A stretch of DNA of 64,000 nt. Source: G963665545 sp963665545. Its GTDB lineage: Bacteria > Pseudomonadota > Gammaproteobacteria > Xanthomonadales > SZUA-36. The notes under the pieces were generated by a model. The model made no database searches, had not been told where the DNA came from, and saw nothing but the letters and a program-made list of their open reading frames with translations. The stretch is taken from contig CAXXKZ010000007.1 of assembly GCA_963665545.2 (NCBI GenBank), positions 62,001-126,000 of the forward strand. Reading direction: 5' to 3'. The position numbers and the translations under genes are program-made. Shown in pieces: positions 1-8,183 of the stretch (position 1 is its first letter; the number at the start of each line of letters is the position of its first letter).

Positions 1-2
1 CA

Positions 3-1088
3 GTCCCCAAAGAGCACCGGGACGGCCAGTTACTGGAGTGGTGGGCGCGCTACGGCCTGACCACAAAGGATTGGGCTTCGGTCGTACTGGCCGTCGCTGA
101 AATGCCCGGGGAACTCAAATCGGATGGTCGTTGGCGCTACTGGGATGCTCGTGCACGCCTGCACCTTGGCGATCCGGATTTCGCCAATTCCAGGCTGTCG
201 GAATTGTCGGTTGAAGCCAGCTACTACGGTTTCCTCGCGGCGGATTTCCTGCAACGGCCCTACGCCATCTGTCCGCAGGCACCGTCGGTTACCGCGGACG
301 CGCTGCAAGAGTTCCGCCTGCAGTCAGGTCTGGGCAGGGCGCTCGAATTGAGGCAGGCAGGGCTGCCAAGCTGGGCACGGCGCGAGTGGAACATGCTGAC
401 CAATCGGCTTGAGGTTGACGGTTTGCGGCTTGCCGCCGCCCTGGCGGTTGACGAGGGCTGGCATGAGATGGCCATTTTCGCCCTTGGCAACAGTGGTGAC
501 CAGCGGTGGTATGAGTGGCGATTTCCGGTGCACCACCGCGCATTGGTCGAGCAGATGGTTACGGGCAACACCATGGACACTTCCTGGGTTTTGGGATTGA
601 TCCGTTCGGAAAGCGCCATGGCCGAGGACGCCATATCATCTGCCGGCGCCAGGGGATTGATGCAGGTCATGCCGGACACGGCCAAACGCCTGGCCCGGAA
701 ACATGGATTGCACTATGGCGGCAAGCAGCAGCTGTTGCAGGCACAGCCCAATATCCGTTTTGGCACACTCTATCTGCAAACATTGCTGGACCAGTTCGAA
801 GAGAATCCGGTTTTGGCCACCGGTGCCTATAACGCCGGCCCCAAGCCCGTCAAACGATGGCTGACGCAACTCCCCCTGGATGACACCGCGGTGTGGATCG
901 AAACTCTGAGCTATTTCGAGACGCGTGACTATATTCCCCGGGTGCTGGCATTTGCGACAATCTACGATTGGCGCCTGCAACTGCCGGTCCGGCGAATTTC
1001 ATCAAGAATGCCCCAACTCGGTTCGAGTAGTATGATTTCCACTGCAACGGTGGAAATAGTGTGCCCCGCTGCAACACCCCCTTCATGA
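3..1088 (+). CDS. slt: Soluble lytic murein transglycosylase, C-terminal part
   Basis: The frame is open from the left edge of the window, so the 5' end lies outside and about 361 codons are visible. The protein cleaves the MurNAc-GlcNAc bond of peptidoglycan to give 1,6-anhydro products in the periplasm. The C-terminal SLT domain is clear: the catalytic Glu sits in RSESAMAEDA (codon 609-611), followed by GARGLMQVMP, the helix NIRFGTLYL and the AYNAGP motif. The visible upstream part fits the alpha-helical superhelical region of Slt70-type enzymes. The next gene starts 47 bp downstream on the same strand. Identification rests on family motifs; no signal peptide can be judged because the start is missing. 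Confidence 0.9.
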   Translation, partial: VPKEHRDGQLLEWWARYGLTTKDWASVVLAVAEMPGELKSDGRWRYWDARARLHLGDPDFANSRLSELSVEASYYGFLAADFLQRPYAICPQAPSVTADALQEFRLQSGLGRALELRQAGLPSWARREWNMLTNRLEVDGLRLAAALAVDEGWHEMAIFALGNSGDQRWYEWRFPVHHRALVEQMVTGNTMDTSWVLGLIRSESAMAEDAISSAGARGLMQVMPDTAKRLARKHGLHYGGKQQLLQAQPNIRFGTLYLQTLLDQFEENPVLATGAYNAGPKPVKRWLTQLPLDDTAVWIETLSYFETRDYIPRVLAFATIYDWRLQLPVRRISSRMPQLGSSSMISTATVEIVCPAATPPS

Positions 1089-1135
1089 ACCCCTCGTGAT
1101 CCGGGTTTTACCAGCACCACAGGGCCAGGACGTTT

Positions 1136-2077
1136 ATGGACATCGTACTTCTGGGCGGAACAGGATTTGTAGGCCACCACCTGCTGGCGGCGCTGTCTGA
1201 TGCCGGTCACAGCTGCCGGGTACCCAGCCGGCATCTGTCCCGTCATCGCGACCTCAGCCTGTTGCCCGGGGTCAGCCTGGTGGCGGCGGATATTCATGAC
1301 ACAGAGAAGCTGATTGAGCTGATTGAGGGCGCCGAAGTCGCCATCAACCTGGTCGGTATCCTCAATGAAAGAGGCCGCAACGGCATGGGGTTCTGGAAGG
1401 TGCATGTTGGGGTCGTGGAGAATCTGATCACAGCATGCCGGGCAGCCGGAGTCGGCCGATTGGTGCACATCAGCGCGCTCAACGCCGGCAAGGGCAAAAG
1501 TTTTTACCTGCGCAGCAAAGGTCGGGCCGAAGAGTTGATCGCCGACTCCGAGGGCCTGGATTGGACGATCATTCAACCCTCGGTCATGTTTGGCGCTGGC
1601 GATTCGTTTTTTAACCGCTTTGCCGGCTTGCTGAAACTGATGCCCATTCTGCCGCTGGCCTGTTATCGGACTCGACTGCAACCGGTGTGCGTGGAGGACG
1701 TGACCGCCGCCATAACGGCCATTGTCAATCGTGATCCTGCCATACAGGACCCGGTGGGCCAAACGCTGGTCGTGGTTGGCCCGCAGGAATATACGCTGCA
1801 CGAGCTGGTATGCTTCACAGCCCAAAGCCTGGGGCTGAAACGCTGGGTGGTGGGGCAGCCCGATTTCGTATCGCGATTGCAGGGCCTGTTGATGGATTTT
1901 GTTCCGGGCAAGCCATTTTCCAGCGACAACTATCACGCCCTGCAGCTCGACAGTACCAGCGTGGAAAACGCGCTGTGGCGACTGGGCATCGAGCCGCAAC
2001 AGCTGGAGTCCATAGTGCCAACTTACCTGGTTGAAAGTTCGCGGCAACAGCGGCTGAATCGATTCCGCAGCCGATGA
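1136..2077 (+). CDS. NDUFA9-like NAD(P)-binding SDR (complex I subunit family)
   Basis: This 313-residue atypical short-chain dehydrogenase has an N-terminal Rossmann motif GGTGFVG at residues 7-13, then VSLVAADIHD and INLVGIL. This is the pattern of bacterial homologues of mitochondrial complex I subunit NDUFA9, whose exact bacterial role is unsettled. The expected YxxxK pair is modified (FYLRSKGRAEEL), as is usual in the family. Its stop codon overlaps an upstream ATG of cca (ATGA), so the two are probably co-transcribed, a pairing common in gammaproteobacteria. The ATG at 1136 is the first codon giving an intact nucleotide-binding fold. Confidence 0.85.
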   Translation: MDIVLLGGTGFVGHHLLAALSDAGHSCRVPSRHLSRHRDLSLLPGVSLVAADIHDTEKLIELIEGAEVAINLVGILNERGRNGMGFWKVHVGVVENLITACRAAGVGRLVHISALNAGKGKSFYLRSKGRAEELIADSEGLDWTIIQPSVMFGAGDSFFNRFAGLLKLMPILPLACYRTRLQPVCVEDVTAAITAIVNRDPAIQDPVGQTLVVVGPQEYTLHELVCFTAQSLGLKRWVVGQPDFVSRLQGLLMDFVPGKPFSSDNYHALQLDSTSVENALWRLGIEPQQLESIVPTYLVESSRQQRLNRFRSR

Positions 2078-2094
2078 GGGAGGGGTCTCAACCG

Positions 2095-3345
2095 GTGCAG
2101 ACTTACCTGGTCGGGGGCGCAGTCCGCGACGAACTGCTGGGGCTCGAAAGTTTCGAGCACGACTGGGTGGTAGTGGGCAGTACGCCGGAAGAATTGATTG
2201 CGCGGGGATTTCGCCAGGTCGGCGCGTCCTTTCCGGTATTCCTGCACCCTGAAACCCGCGACGAGTACGCCCTGGCTCGTACCGAACGCAAGCAAGGCCA
2301 TGGTTATCACGGATTTGCGGTCGACTTTCACCCCGGAGTGACCCTGGCCGAAGACCTGGCGCGCAGAGACCTCACCATCAATGCCATGGCGCGCGATCAT
2401 GAAGGATCACTGATTGACCCCTTCAATGGGCAGGCAGACCTCGAAAACCGGCTGTTGCGGCATGTTTCCCCGGCATTCGTGGAAGACCCGTTGCGGGTAC
2501 TGCGGGTGGCACGATTTGCTGCCAGGCTGCTGCCTCTGGGCTTCAAGGTTCATGACTCGACCCTGCACCTGATGGCTGAGATCGCTGACTCCGGCGAGTT
2601 GGATTTCCTGGTGCCGGAGCGCGCCTGGGCCGAGTTGCAAAAAGCCCTGGCAACGCCCCGACCCAGCGTATTTATCGAGGTGTTGCGTCAATGCGGTGCG
2701 CTGGCTTCGATCATGCCTGAAGTGGATGCTTTGTTCGGTGTGCCGCAGAACGAGACCTACCATCCGGAAATTGATACCGGTGTTCACATCATGATGGCCG
2801 TTGATCTGGCGGCACAGGAACAATGGAGTACACCGGTACGCTTTGCGGCGCTGGTTCACGATCTGGGTAAGGCAACGACGGATCGGTCCAAATGGCCGTC
2901 GCACTGGGGGCACGAATCTGCGGGTCTGCCACTGGTGGAAGCGGTCTGTGAACGATTCAAAGTAGCCACTCGATACCGCAACCTTGCCCTCAAGACCTGT
3001 CGCAATCACTTGCGTTTGCACCGGATCGAAGCAGCCCGGCCGGGCAAGGTCCTGGCGCTGCTCGAATCCGCTGACTTGCTACGCCGCCCCGAGCACCTGC
3101 AGCCTTTTGTGCAGGCCTGTGAAGCGGATTACCGCGGTCGCAAGGGGTGGGCGTCGCGTTCTTACCCGCAAGGCGGAATGCTGGCGGCCGCGCTGGCAGC
3201 TGCTGCCGCTGTTCGGGCCGCCGATCTGGACCTTGACGGCCTCGATGGTCTGGAAATCGGCGAGAAACTGCGCCAGGCCCGGATCGCCGCTATTGCCGAT
3301 CGCCTGGCCGATCACCTCGCCGAAGAGCCTACAGCCGATGACTGA
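2095..3345 (+). CDS. cca: CCA tRNA nucleotidyltransferase with HD domain
   Basis: The enzyme adds or repairs the 3' CCA end of tRNAs. The nucleotidyltransferase core shows YLVGGAVRDELLG at the very N-terminus, then ERKQGHGYHGF and DLARRDLTINAMA. A C-terminal HD phosphohydrolase domain has HDLGKATTD, as in the E. coli multifunctional type. I chose GTG 2095 because it places the protein start next to YLVGG as in E. coli and has a GGGAGGGG ribosome site 9-10 bases upstream; ATG 2074, which overlaps the previous stop, is the alternative and adds seven residues. The 3' end overlaps the convergent methyltransferase gene by 17 bp. Confidence 0.93.
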   Translation: MQTYLVGGAVRDELLGLESFEHDWVVVGSTPEELIARGFRQVGASFPVFLHPETRDEYALARTERKQGHGYHGFAVDFHPGVTLAEDLARRDLTINAMARDHEGSLIDPFNGQADLENRLLRHVSPAFVEDPLRVLRVARFAARLLPLGFKVHDSTLHLMAEIADSGELDFLVPERAWAELQKALATPRPSVFIEVLRQCGALASIMPEVDALFGVPQNETYHPEIDTGVHIMMAVDLAAQEQWSTPVRFAALVHDLGKATTDRSKWPSHWGHESAGLPLVEAVCERFKVATRYRNLALKTCRNHLRLHRIEAARPGKVLALLESADLLRRPEHLQPFVQACEADYRGRKGWASRSYPQGGMLAAALAAAAAVRAADLDLDGLDGLEIGEKLRQARIAAIADRLADHLAEEPTADD

Positions 3346-4522
3346 GGTCACGCATCGAAAACCCTCGTAGCACTGGGTCGCCCGGGAGGCCGCGACTGAG
3401 CGCCATGACCTGGAATTTCTCACCCATGTCGCCGGGCATCAGCAACCGATGCGCTTCGCCGGCCAAAAGATGATTTTGCTCCAGCAGGTCACCGATACCA
3501 CAACCCAATAAGAACATTGCCTGGCTGGTATAGCCTGCGAGGTCCAGGCCGCAGTGCTCCGCTGCCTCGGCGACGGCGGTGAAGTCTACAAACGCCGTGA
3601 TGTCCTGCAGTCCGGGGTAGAACAAATCATCGTCATGGGCGCGATGGCGGTAGTGGCAGATCAGGGTGCCATCACTTCGCTGGGGTAGATAATATTCCCG
3701 CCGTGGATAGCCATAATCGATCAGCAGGACCGCGCCGGCGTGCAGGCTGTCGCTGATGGCGTGGAGAAAACCCGCGATGTTAAGGTTGACCTCCGAAGTA
3801 AAACCATCGTCCCAATCCTCACCAAGGGTGCTGATGATGCCTTCGACGGCAGCTTCAAGGACATTGTCCGCTGGCTCGAAGCGCCACCGCACGAGGTCGG
3901 CGAATGCCGCTGCAGCGTTTGAACCAACCCTCGTTGCGGCCGCCAATTTTTGCTGTGTCACGGTTCCCCGATGAAGCCGAAATCGCTCGACCGGCAAAGC
4001 GTCAAGCACTTCATTGGCAATCACGATGCCGGTCCAGGCCTCTGCAGGAGGTTGATCCAGCCATTCGAAAGAGATACCCGTCGACCCGGTCGCCGCAGTC
4101 GCTCGCAAGGTCTTGCGTTGTCTCTCGCGCAAATCGGCACTGCGCTCCAGGATGTAATAACGCCGTGGCTTGATGGTCAGGTGGCTCGATAACGCCGCCG
4201 CCAGTTGGCCGGTGCCGGCGCCAACTTCCAGCAGATCGAATTCACTCTCTGACAGGCGTTCTGCGACTTCATCGACCTGCCGCGCCAGCGCGCTGCCGAA
4301 CAGGCTGCCCAGCTCGGGGGCGGTGATAAAATCCCCCTCTGCGCCGAATTTCTGCAGGCCGGCGGAATAGTAGCCAAGGCCGGGTTCATACAAGGCCGTT
4401 TCCATGAATTCTGCGAAGCTCAAGCTGCCATGCCGGTGGATGCGCTGTAGCAGCGTGTCGCACAGTTTGCGGCTTAGCTGCTTGAGCTCGCGGGGTGGTT
4501 CGGGCAGGATGGCGACTGACAT
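3329..4522 (-). CDS. SAM-dependent methyltransferase, MidA/NDUFAF7 family
   Basis: This 397-residue protein belongs to the DUF185 family, whose mitochondrial member NDUFAF7 methylates an arginine of a complex I subunit. Family marks include FAEFMETALYEPGLGYY near residue 40, the loop GDFITAPELGSLFG, and the SAM-binding motif LLEVGAGTGQLA near residue 100, followed by ANEVLDALPVERF and LLIDYGYPRREYY. The bacterial substrate is not known, though the NDUFA9-like gene nearby is suggestive. It runs opposite to cca, with tail-to-tail overlap, and is divergent from the pteridine reductase 37 bp away. Confidence 0.88.
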   Translation of the reverse strand: MSVAILPEPPRELKQLSRKLCDTLLQRIHRHGSLSFAEFMETALYEPGLGYYSAGLQKFGAEGDFITAPELGSLFGSALARQVDEVAERLSESEFDLLEVGAGTGQLAAALSSHLTIKPRRYYILERSADLRERQRKTLRATAATGSTGISFEWLDQPPAEAWTGIVIANEVLDALPVERFRLHRGTVTQQKLAAATRVGSNAAAAFADLVRWRFEPADNVLEAAVEGIISTLGEDWDDGFTSEVNLNIAGFLHAISDSLHAGAVLLIDYGYPRREYYLPQRSDGTLICHYRHRAHDDDLFYPGLQDITAFVDFTAVAEAAEHCGLDLAGYTSQAMFLLGCGIGDLLEQNHLLAGEAHRLLMPGDMGEKFQVMALSRGLPGDPVLRGFSMRDLSHRL

Positions 4523-4559
4523 GGTGAAGTATTGTTTGTGACGGCTCTAATGATGTCCA

Positions 4560-5315
4560 GTGAAAAGAATGCCTGACAAGACGGCGCTTGTGACCGGAGC
4601 GGCGGCGCGGATTGGTGCTGAAATCGCGCGCCGGCTGCATCGCCGGGGCTGCCATATCGTGCTGCATTTCAACGCCAGCGCTGAGGCAGCCACGCAACTG
4701 GCCGATGAATTGAATGACAGGCGGCCTCGCAGTGTGACCCTGGTTTCTGCTGATCTTTCTCGAGCCGCGGGTGTTGAGTCGCTGGCTACCGCAACCTCCG
4801 CAGTGAGCGAGGGCTTGGATGTACTGGTCAACAATGCTTCGCGATTTTATGCGACCTCCTTGGGCAAGACACACCAATACCAGTGGGATGACGTCATGGA
4901 CTCAAACCTGAGAGCGCCCTACTTTCTGGTCCAAGCCCTGTTGCCGCAACTGAAAGTTGCCGGTGGCGCAGTCATCAACATCATCGATATTCATGCCCGC
5001 CAACCGATGGTGGGGCATGGGCTCTACAGCATATCCAAGGCTGGGCTGGAAATGCTGACCAAGGCGCTGGCGCTGGAATTGGCGCCGGATGTTCGCGTCA
5101 ACGGCGTGTCACCCGGGGCCATATTGTGGCCCGAGAATCAGGCCCCGCCGGTGGCGTTCGCCAAGGCCCGGCAGCGAATCCTGCAACGGGTGGCAATGGG
5201 CCGAACCGGTACGCCCACTGACGTCGCCTCGACCGTTGAATTCCTGGCGCTGGACTCGCCCTACATCACCGGCCAAATCGTCGCGGTGGACGGCGGCCGT
5301 TCGCTGAACATGTAG
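4560..5315 (+). CDS. Pteridine reductase (SDR family, FolM-like)
   Basis: This 251-residue short-chain dehydrogenase has the NADPH motif TGAAARIG at residues 11-18, the NNAS motif and the active-site YSISKAG tetrad, and ends with GQIVAVDGGRSL. The variant Rossmann motif with Arg, typical of pteridine reductases that reduce dihydrobiopterin or dihydrofolate, and the closeness of folK and folB support the assignment over a generic SDR. The start is GTG 4560; ATG 4569 is an equally possible start three codons later. It is divergent from the MidA-like gene. Confidence 0.8.
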   Translation: MKRMPDKTALVTGAAARIGAEIARRLHRRGCHIVLHFNASAEAATQLADELNDRRPRSVTLVSADLSRAAGVESLATATSAVSEGLDVLVNNASRFYATSLGKTHQYQWDDVMDSNLRAPYFLVQALLPQLKVAGGAVINIIDIHARQPMVGHGLYSISKAGLEMLTKALALELAPDVRVNGVSPGAILWPENQAPPVAFAKARQRILQRVAMGRTGTPTDVASTVEFLALDSPYITGQIVAVDGGRSLNM

Positions 5316-5326
5316 AATGGCTACCC

Positions 5327-5926
5327 ATGGGCAATAGAACTCTGCTGCAACGCTGCTCCGCTGTGTGTTTCTGCGCACTTGTCCTGGTGGCCGCTGGCCC
5401 TTTGCAGGCAGTCGAGGTCTATCGCTGGGTGGACGATGATGGTGTCATCAATTTCAGCCAAATGGCGCCAATTCAAAGCGTGAACGCGGTCAATAGATTG
5501 ACCCTGATCGAGACTCTGCTGGTTAGCGCTGACCCGCATGACAACCCGTACGCCATCGAACAGACCGCCCAGCGGACCCGGGAGATTCGTGCCGGGATGG
5601 ACGAACGCAGGGAGGCGCGCAGGGAACGACAGCGGGCGCGGGAGCTGGCGGAACAATATGCGGCCCTGTATGAGCAGCATTATTCCCAGCCAGTTCGCTA
5701 TGCCATCTGGCCGCGACGCTATGGGCCAGACCATTACCCAGACCATTATCCGGCGCATTACCCGGACAATTACCCGGGGCAATACCCGAGGCATTACAAG
5801 GGGCCTGACAACAGGGCTTACGGTCATCGGCCGCATTCCGGAACAGGGGCCCCGGGTCGGGAACCGCCGGGCGGCACAAAAATTCTCTATCCGGCCATAA
5901 AAAACCCGGCATCAAGGCCGGGGTGA
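5327..5926 (+). CDS. DUF4124 protein with signal peptide and HYP repeats
   Basis: The protein starts with a cleavable signal sequence (residues about 1-26, ending near LQAVEV) and a DUF4124 domain marked by VYRWVDDDGVINFSQ. A charged helical stretch rich in Arg and Glu follows (about 85-110), then six 4-residue units of the type DHYP encoded by 12-bp repeats at 5729-5800, and a Gly/Pro-rich tail. DUF4124 proteins are envelope proteins of unknown function. The last codons overlap a hairpin that looks like the terminator of the opposing folK transcript. The gene begins 11 bp after the pteridine reductase and may be co-transcribed with it. Confidence 0.75.
   Translation: MGNRTLLQRCSAVCFCALVLVAAGPLQAVEVYRWVDDDGVINFSQMAPIQSVNAVNRLTLIETLLVSADPHDNPYAIEQTAQRTREIRAGMDERREARRERQRARELAEQYAALYEQHYSQPVRYAIWPRRYGPDHYPDHYPAHYPDNYPGQYPRHYKGPDNRAYGHRPHSGTGAPGREPPGGTKILYPAIKNPASRPG
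5899..5922 (-). terminator. Rho-independent terminator of the tsaD-folB-folK transcript
   Basis: Read on the minus strand, a CCCGGC stem, a six-base loop and GCCGGG are followed by six U residues (complement of 5899-5904). The hairpin lies about 260 bp past the folK stop and inside the last codons of the convergent DUF4124 gene. Confidence 0.55.
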
Positions 5927-6185
5927 AGGAGGGTAGTAAATAGCGTTGCGAAAATATCGGTGGCGGAGGACATTGTCCTACCGGCCACCGAGTGCAGGGA
6001 AACCGGTGCAGGACCAAATCAAGCTGAAGAGATGCTGCAGCCTTATCTTCGTACACTCATAGCAATAATTCATGTGCCCTTCGTCATGACTCCGCATTAT
6101 CTCCTCACCCAAGCCAACGCCCCGGCCAACGGCCAAGCCCAAGTCCTATTCTGGAGCCGCAGGCGAGGCCGGCGAGGCTCGCAGA

Positions 6186-6683
6186 TCAATCGGATGTCAG
6201 ATCAAGTTCGACAGTGCTGATATCAGGTTGCGTTCGCTGGAAAGCCCGCCAGATTTCTGCGATGGTCTGAAGTTTCACAGGATGCACCAGCTTCGGAGCC
6301 AGGTCTGAGAGCGGTTTGAGCACATGCGCATAGCGAAGAATATCAGTGCGGGGGATTACCAGCTGCGGTGAAACCAGGTAGAGATCGTCATACAGCAGGA
6401 TATCGATATCCAGAGTCCGGTCGGAGAATTTGGGAACGTTGCGCCTGCGTCCGTGGGCCGCTTCCAGTTCGTTGAGGAAAGACTTGAGTTCCAGTGGCGT
6501 CAATTCGGTTTCAACGCAGGCGGCGAGATTCAGAAAAGGATTGCCCTCAAAACCCACGGCTGGCGTCTGGTATACCGGTGAAAGGGACACCTTGGCGAAG
6601 GCTGCTCGCAGCGCCGCAACCCCCGCCCGGAGGTGCACAGTGGCGTCGATATTGCTACCCAAACCGAGGAAAACTGTGCTCAT
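6186..6683 (-). CDS. folK: 6-hydroxymethyl-7,8-dihydropterin pyrophosphokinase
   Basis: FolK transfers pyrophosphate from ATP to 6-hydroxymethyl-dihydropterin in folate synthesis. The 165 residues begin with FLGLGSNI, followed by VYQTPAVGF and NPFLNLA, then the signature region RTLDIDILLYDD with its metal-binding Asp residues and LVIPR. The start ATG shares one base with the folB stop (TGATG), so the genes are translationally coupled in the order tsaD, folB, folK. Confidence 0.95.
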   Translation of the reverse strand: MSTVFLGLGSNIDATVHLRAGVAALRAAFAKVSLSPVYQTPAVGFEGNPFLNLAACVETELTPLELKSFLNELEAAHGRRRNVPKFSDRTLDIDILLYDDLYLVSPQLVIPRTDILRYAHVLKPLSDLAPKLVHPVKLQTIAEIWRAFQRTQPDISTVELDLTSD

Positions 6684-7039
6684 CAGGGTTGCTCGCCCCG
6701 CTCTATGATCACCCCGACCGCGCTCGAGCCGCGCACGGCGCCCGGCTTGCTGAGTTTCAGGCGCAGCCAGTTCACCGGGAATTCATCCAGAATGATCCGG
6801 GCACAGCATTCCGCCAGCGTTTCAACCAGCTGAAACTCGCTGTCTTCGACGAAATGAATCAGCCGCTTGGCCACCGCCTTGTAATCCAGCGTGTCTTCAA
6901 TGGCATCGGACCGCGCCGCCGGGGTGATATCGAACGCCATTTCCAGTTCCAGGCTGACAGTCTGCCTGATCTCGCGCTCCCAATCGAAAATACCGATGAC
7001 GGTCTGAATGTTCAGGTCTTCTATAAATACTTTATCCAT
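6683..7039 (-). CDS. folB: Dihydroneopterin aldolase
   Basis: FolB converts dihydroneopterin to hydroxymethyl-dihydropterin, one step before FolK. The 118-residue sequence has the family features: MDKVFIEDLNIQTVIGIFDWER at the start (the catalytic Glu lies in this segment), the DYKAVAKRL helix, and FQLVETLAECCARIILDEF. Its length is normal for the family. It lies 24 bp after the tsaD stop on the same strand and overlaps folK by one base. Confidence 0.93.
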   Translation of the reverse strand: MDKVFIEDLNIQTVIGIFDWEREIRQTVSLELEMAFDITPAARSDAIEDTLDYKAVAKRLIHFVEDSEFQLVETLAECCARIILDEFPVNWLRLKLSKPGAVRGSSAVGVIIERGEQP

Positions 7040-7063
7040 GGGCCTGCTTTTCGGTGGATTGAG

Positions 7064-8125
7064 TCAATGACGGGCGATGTTCAGCGCCGGCAATTCCGCC
7101 ATGGGCCAGCGGGGGCGGGCCGAGATTTCCGCCGATTCAATGTGGCCTGCTGCCAGCCGATGATAACCGGCAAAGGCGATCATGGCGCCGTTGTCAGTGC
7201 AGAACTCGATGCGGGGATAAGACAGCTTCCAGCCCTCCTTCGCGCCGGCAGCGCCGAGTGCTTCGCGCAGGGCCCGATTGGCCCCAACACCTCCGGCGAT
7301 CACCAACTGTTTGGTGCGCGTGTGGTGCAGGGCGCGGCGGGACTTGATCAGCAGGGTGTCGACAACCGCCTGCTGGAACCCGGCCGCAATATCGGCCCGG
7401 GTGCTGTCATCGGCGCCGCTCTGGGTGGTGTCCTCACCGGCCGCATTCCGGTTTGAGTGCCAGAGGTTGCGGGTATGGGTCTTCAGGCCACTGAAGCTGA
7501 ATTCCAGGCCAGGGCGTTTGGTCATGGGTCGTGGAAAACTGAATCGCTCCGGATCGCCTGTTTCGGCCAATGCGGCCAACGCCGGACCGCCCGGGTATCC
7601 CAGACCCAGTAACTTTGCGGTCTTGTCGAAAGCCTCCCCAGCCGCGTCATCCAGTGTCTCGCCCAGTAAGGTGTATTGGCCGACCCCTTTCACCTCGACC
7701 AGCATGGTGTGTCCGCCGGACACCAACAAAGCAACAAACGGAAAATCAGGTGGGTTGGGCTCGAGCAGCGGGGCCAGCAGGTGGCCTTCCATGTGGTGGA
7801 CTGCGACGGCGGGAACACCGAGGCCCTGGGCGATGCCGCGTGCCACGGCTGCGCCGACCAGCAAGGCGCCGATCAATCCTGGCCCAGCGGTATAGGCCAC
7901 CCCGTCAATATCGTCCTTGAGCAGACCGGCTACTTGCATACATTCATCGAGCAGCGGCAGCAGCTTGCGGACATGGTCCCGCGACGCGATCTCGGGCACC
8001 ACGCCACCGTATACTGCGTGAATCGAGGCCTGGGAATAAAGCGCATGTGCCCGCAAGCCAACGTCGCTGTCGTAGATGGCGACCCCGGTTTCGTCGCAGG
8101 AAGTTTCAATGCCCAGCACTTTCAT
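7064..8125 (-). CDS. tsaD: tRNA t6A37 threonylcarbamoyltransferase TsaD
   Basis: TsaD, with TsaB and TsaE, moves the threonylcarbamoyl group to A37 of ANN-decoding tRNAs. The start is set by MKVLGIETSCDETGVA, the conserved N-terminus; an open frame continues upstream to 8494 but is not part of the gene. Key motifs are GGVVPEIASRDH, the metal-binding HHMEGH, LVSGGHT and the C-terminal NGAMIAFAG. At 353 residues it is slightly longer than the E. coli protein. It heads a folate-linked operon with folB and folK and is divergent from the gamma-glutamyltransferase gene. Confidence 0.95.
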   Translation of the reverse strand: MKVLGIETSCDETGVAIYDSDVGLRAHALYSQASIHAVYGGVVPEIASRDHVRKLLPLLDECMQVAGLLKDDIDGVAYTAGPGLIGALLVGAAVARGIAQGLGVPAVAVHHMEGHLLAPLLEPNPPDFPFVALLVSGGHTMLVEVKGVGQYTLLGETLDDAAGEAFDKTAKLLGLGYPGGPALAALAETGDPERFSFPRPMTKRPGLEFSFSGLKTHTRNLWHSNRNAAGEDTTQSGADDSTRADIAAGFQQAVVDTLLIKSRRALHHTRTKQLVIAGGVGANRALREALGAAGAKEGWKLSYPRIEFCTDNGAMIAFAGYHRLAAGHIESAEISARPRWPMAELPALNIARH

Positions 8126-8183
8126 TGCCGTCCATTTTACGGCGACTTGGACCAAAGCACACCGTACAATTGCCATTACTTTT

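Noticed and set aside
962..2047. Long minus-strand frame opposite the NDUFA9-like gene, and similar long frames opposite bioA, bioB and tsaD
   Set aside because: They mirror well-supported genes, lack motifs and ribosome sites, and have Arg/His/Gln-rich shadow composition.
5960..6220. 86-codon plus-strand frame between the DUF4124 gene and folK
   Set aside because: No ribosome site or recognisable sequence, and it runs into folK. I see no supported gene in 5927-6185.
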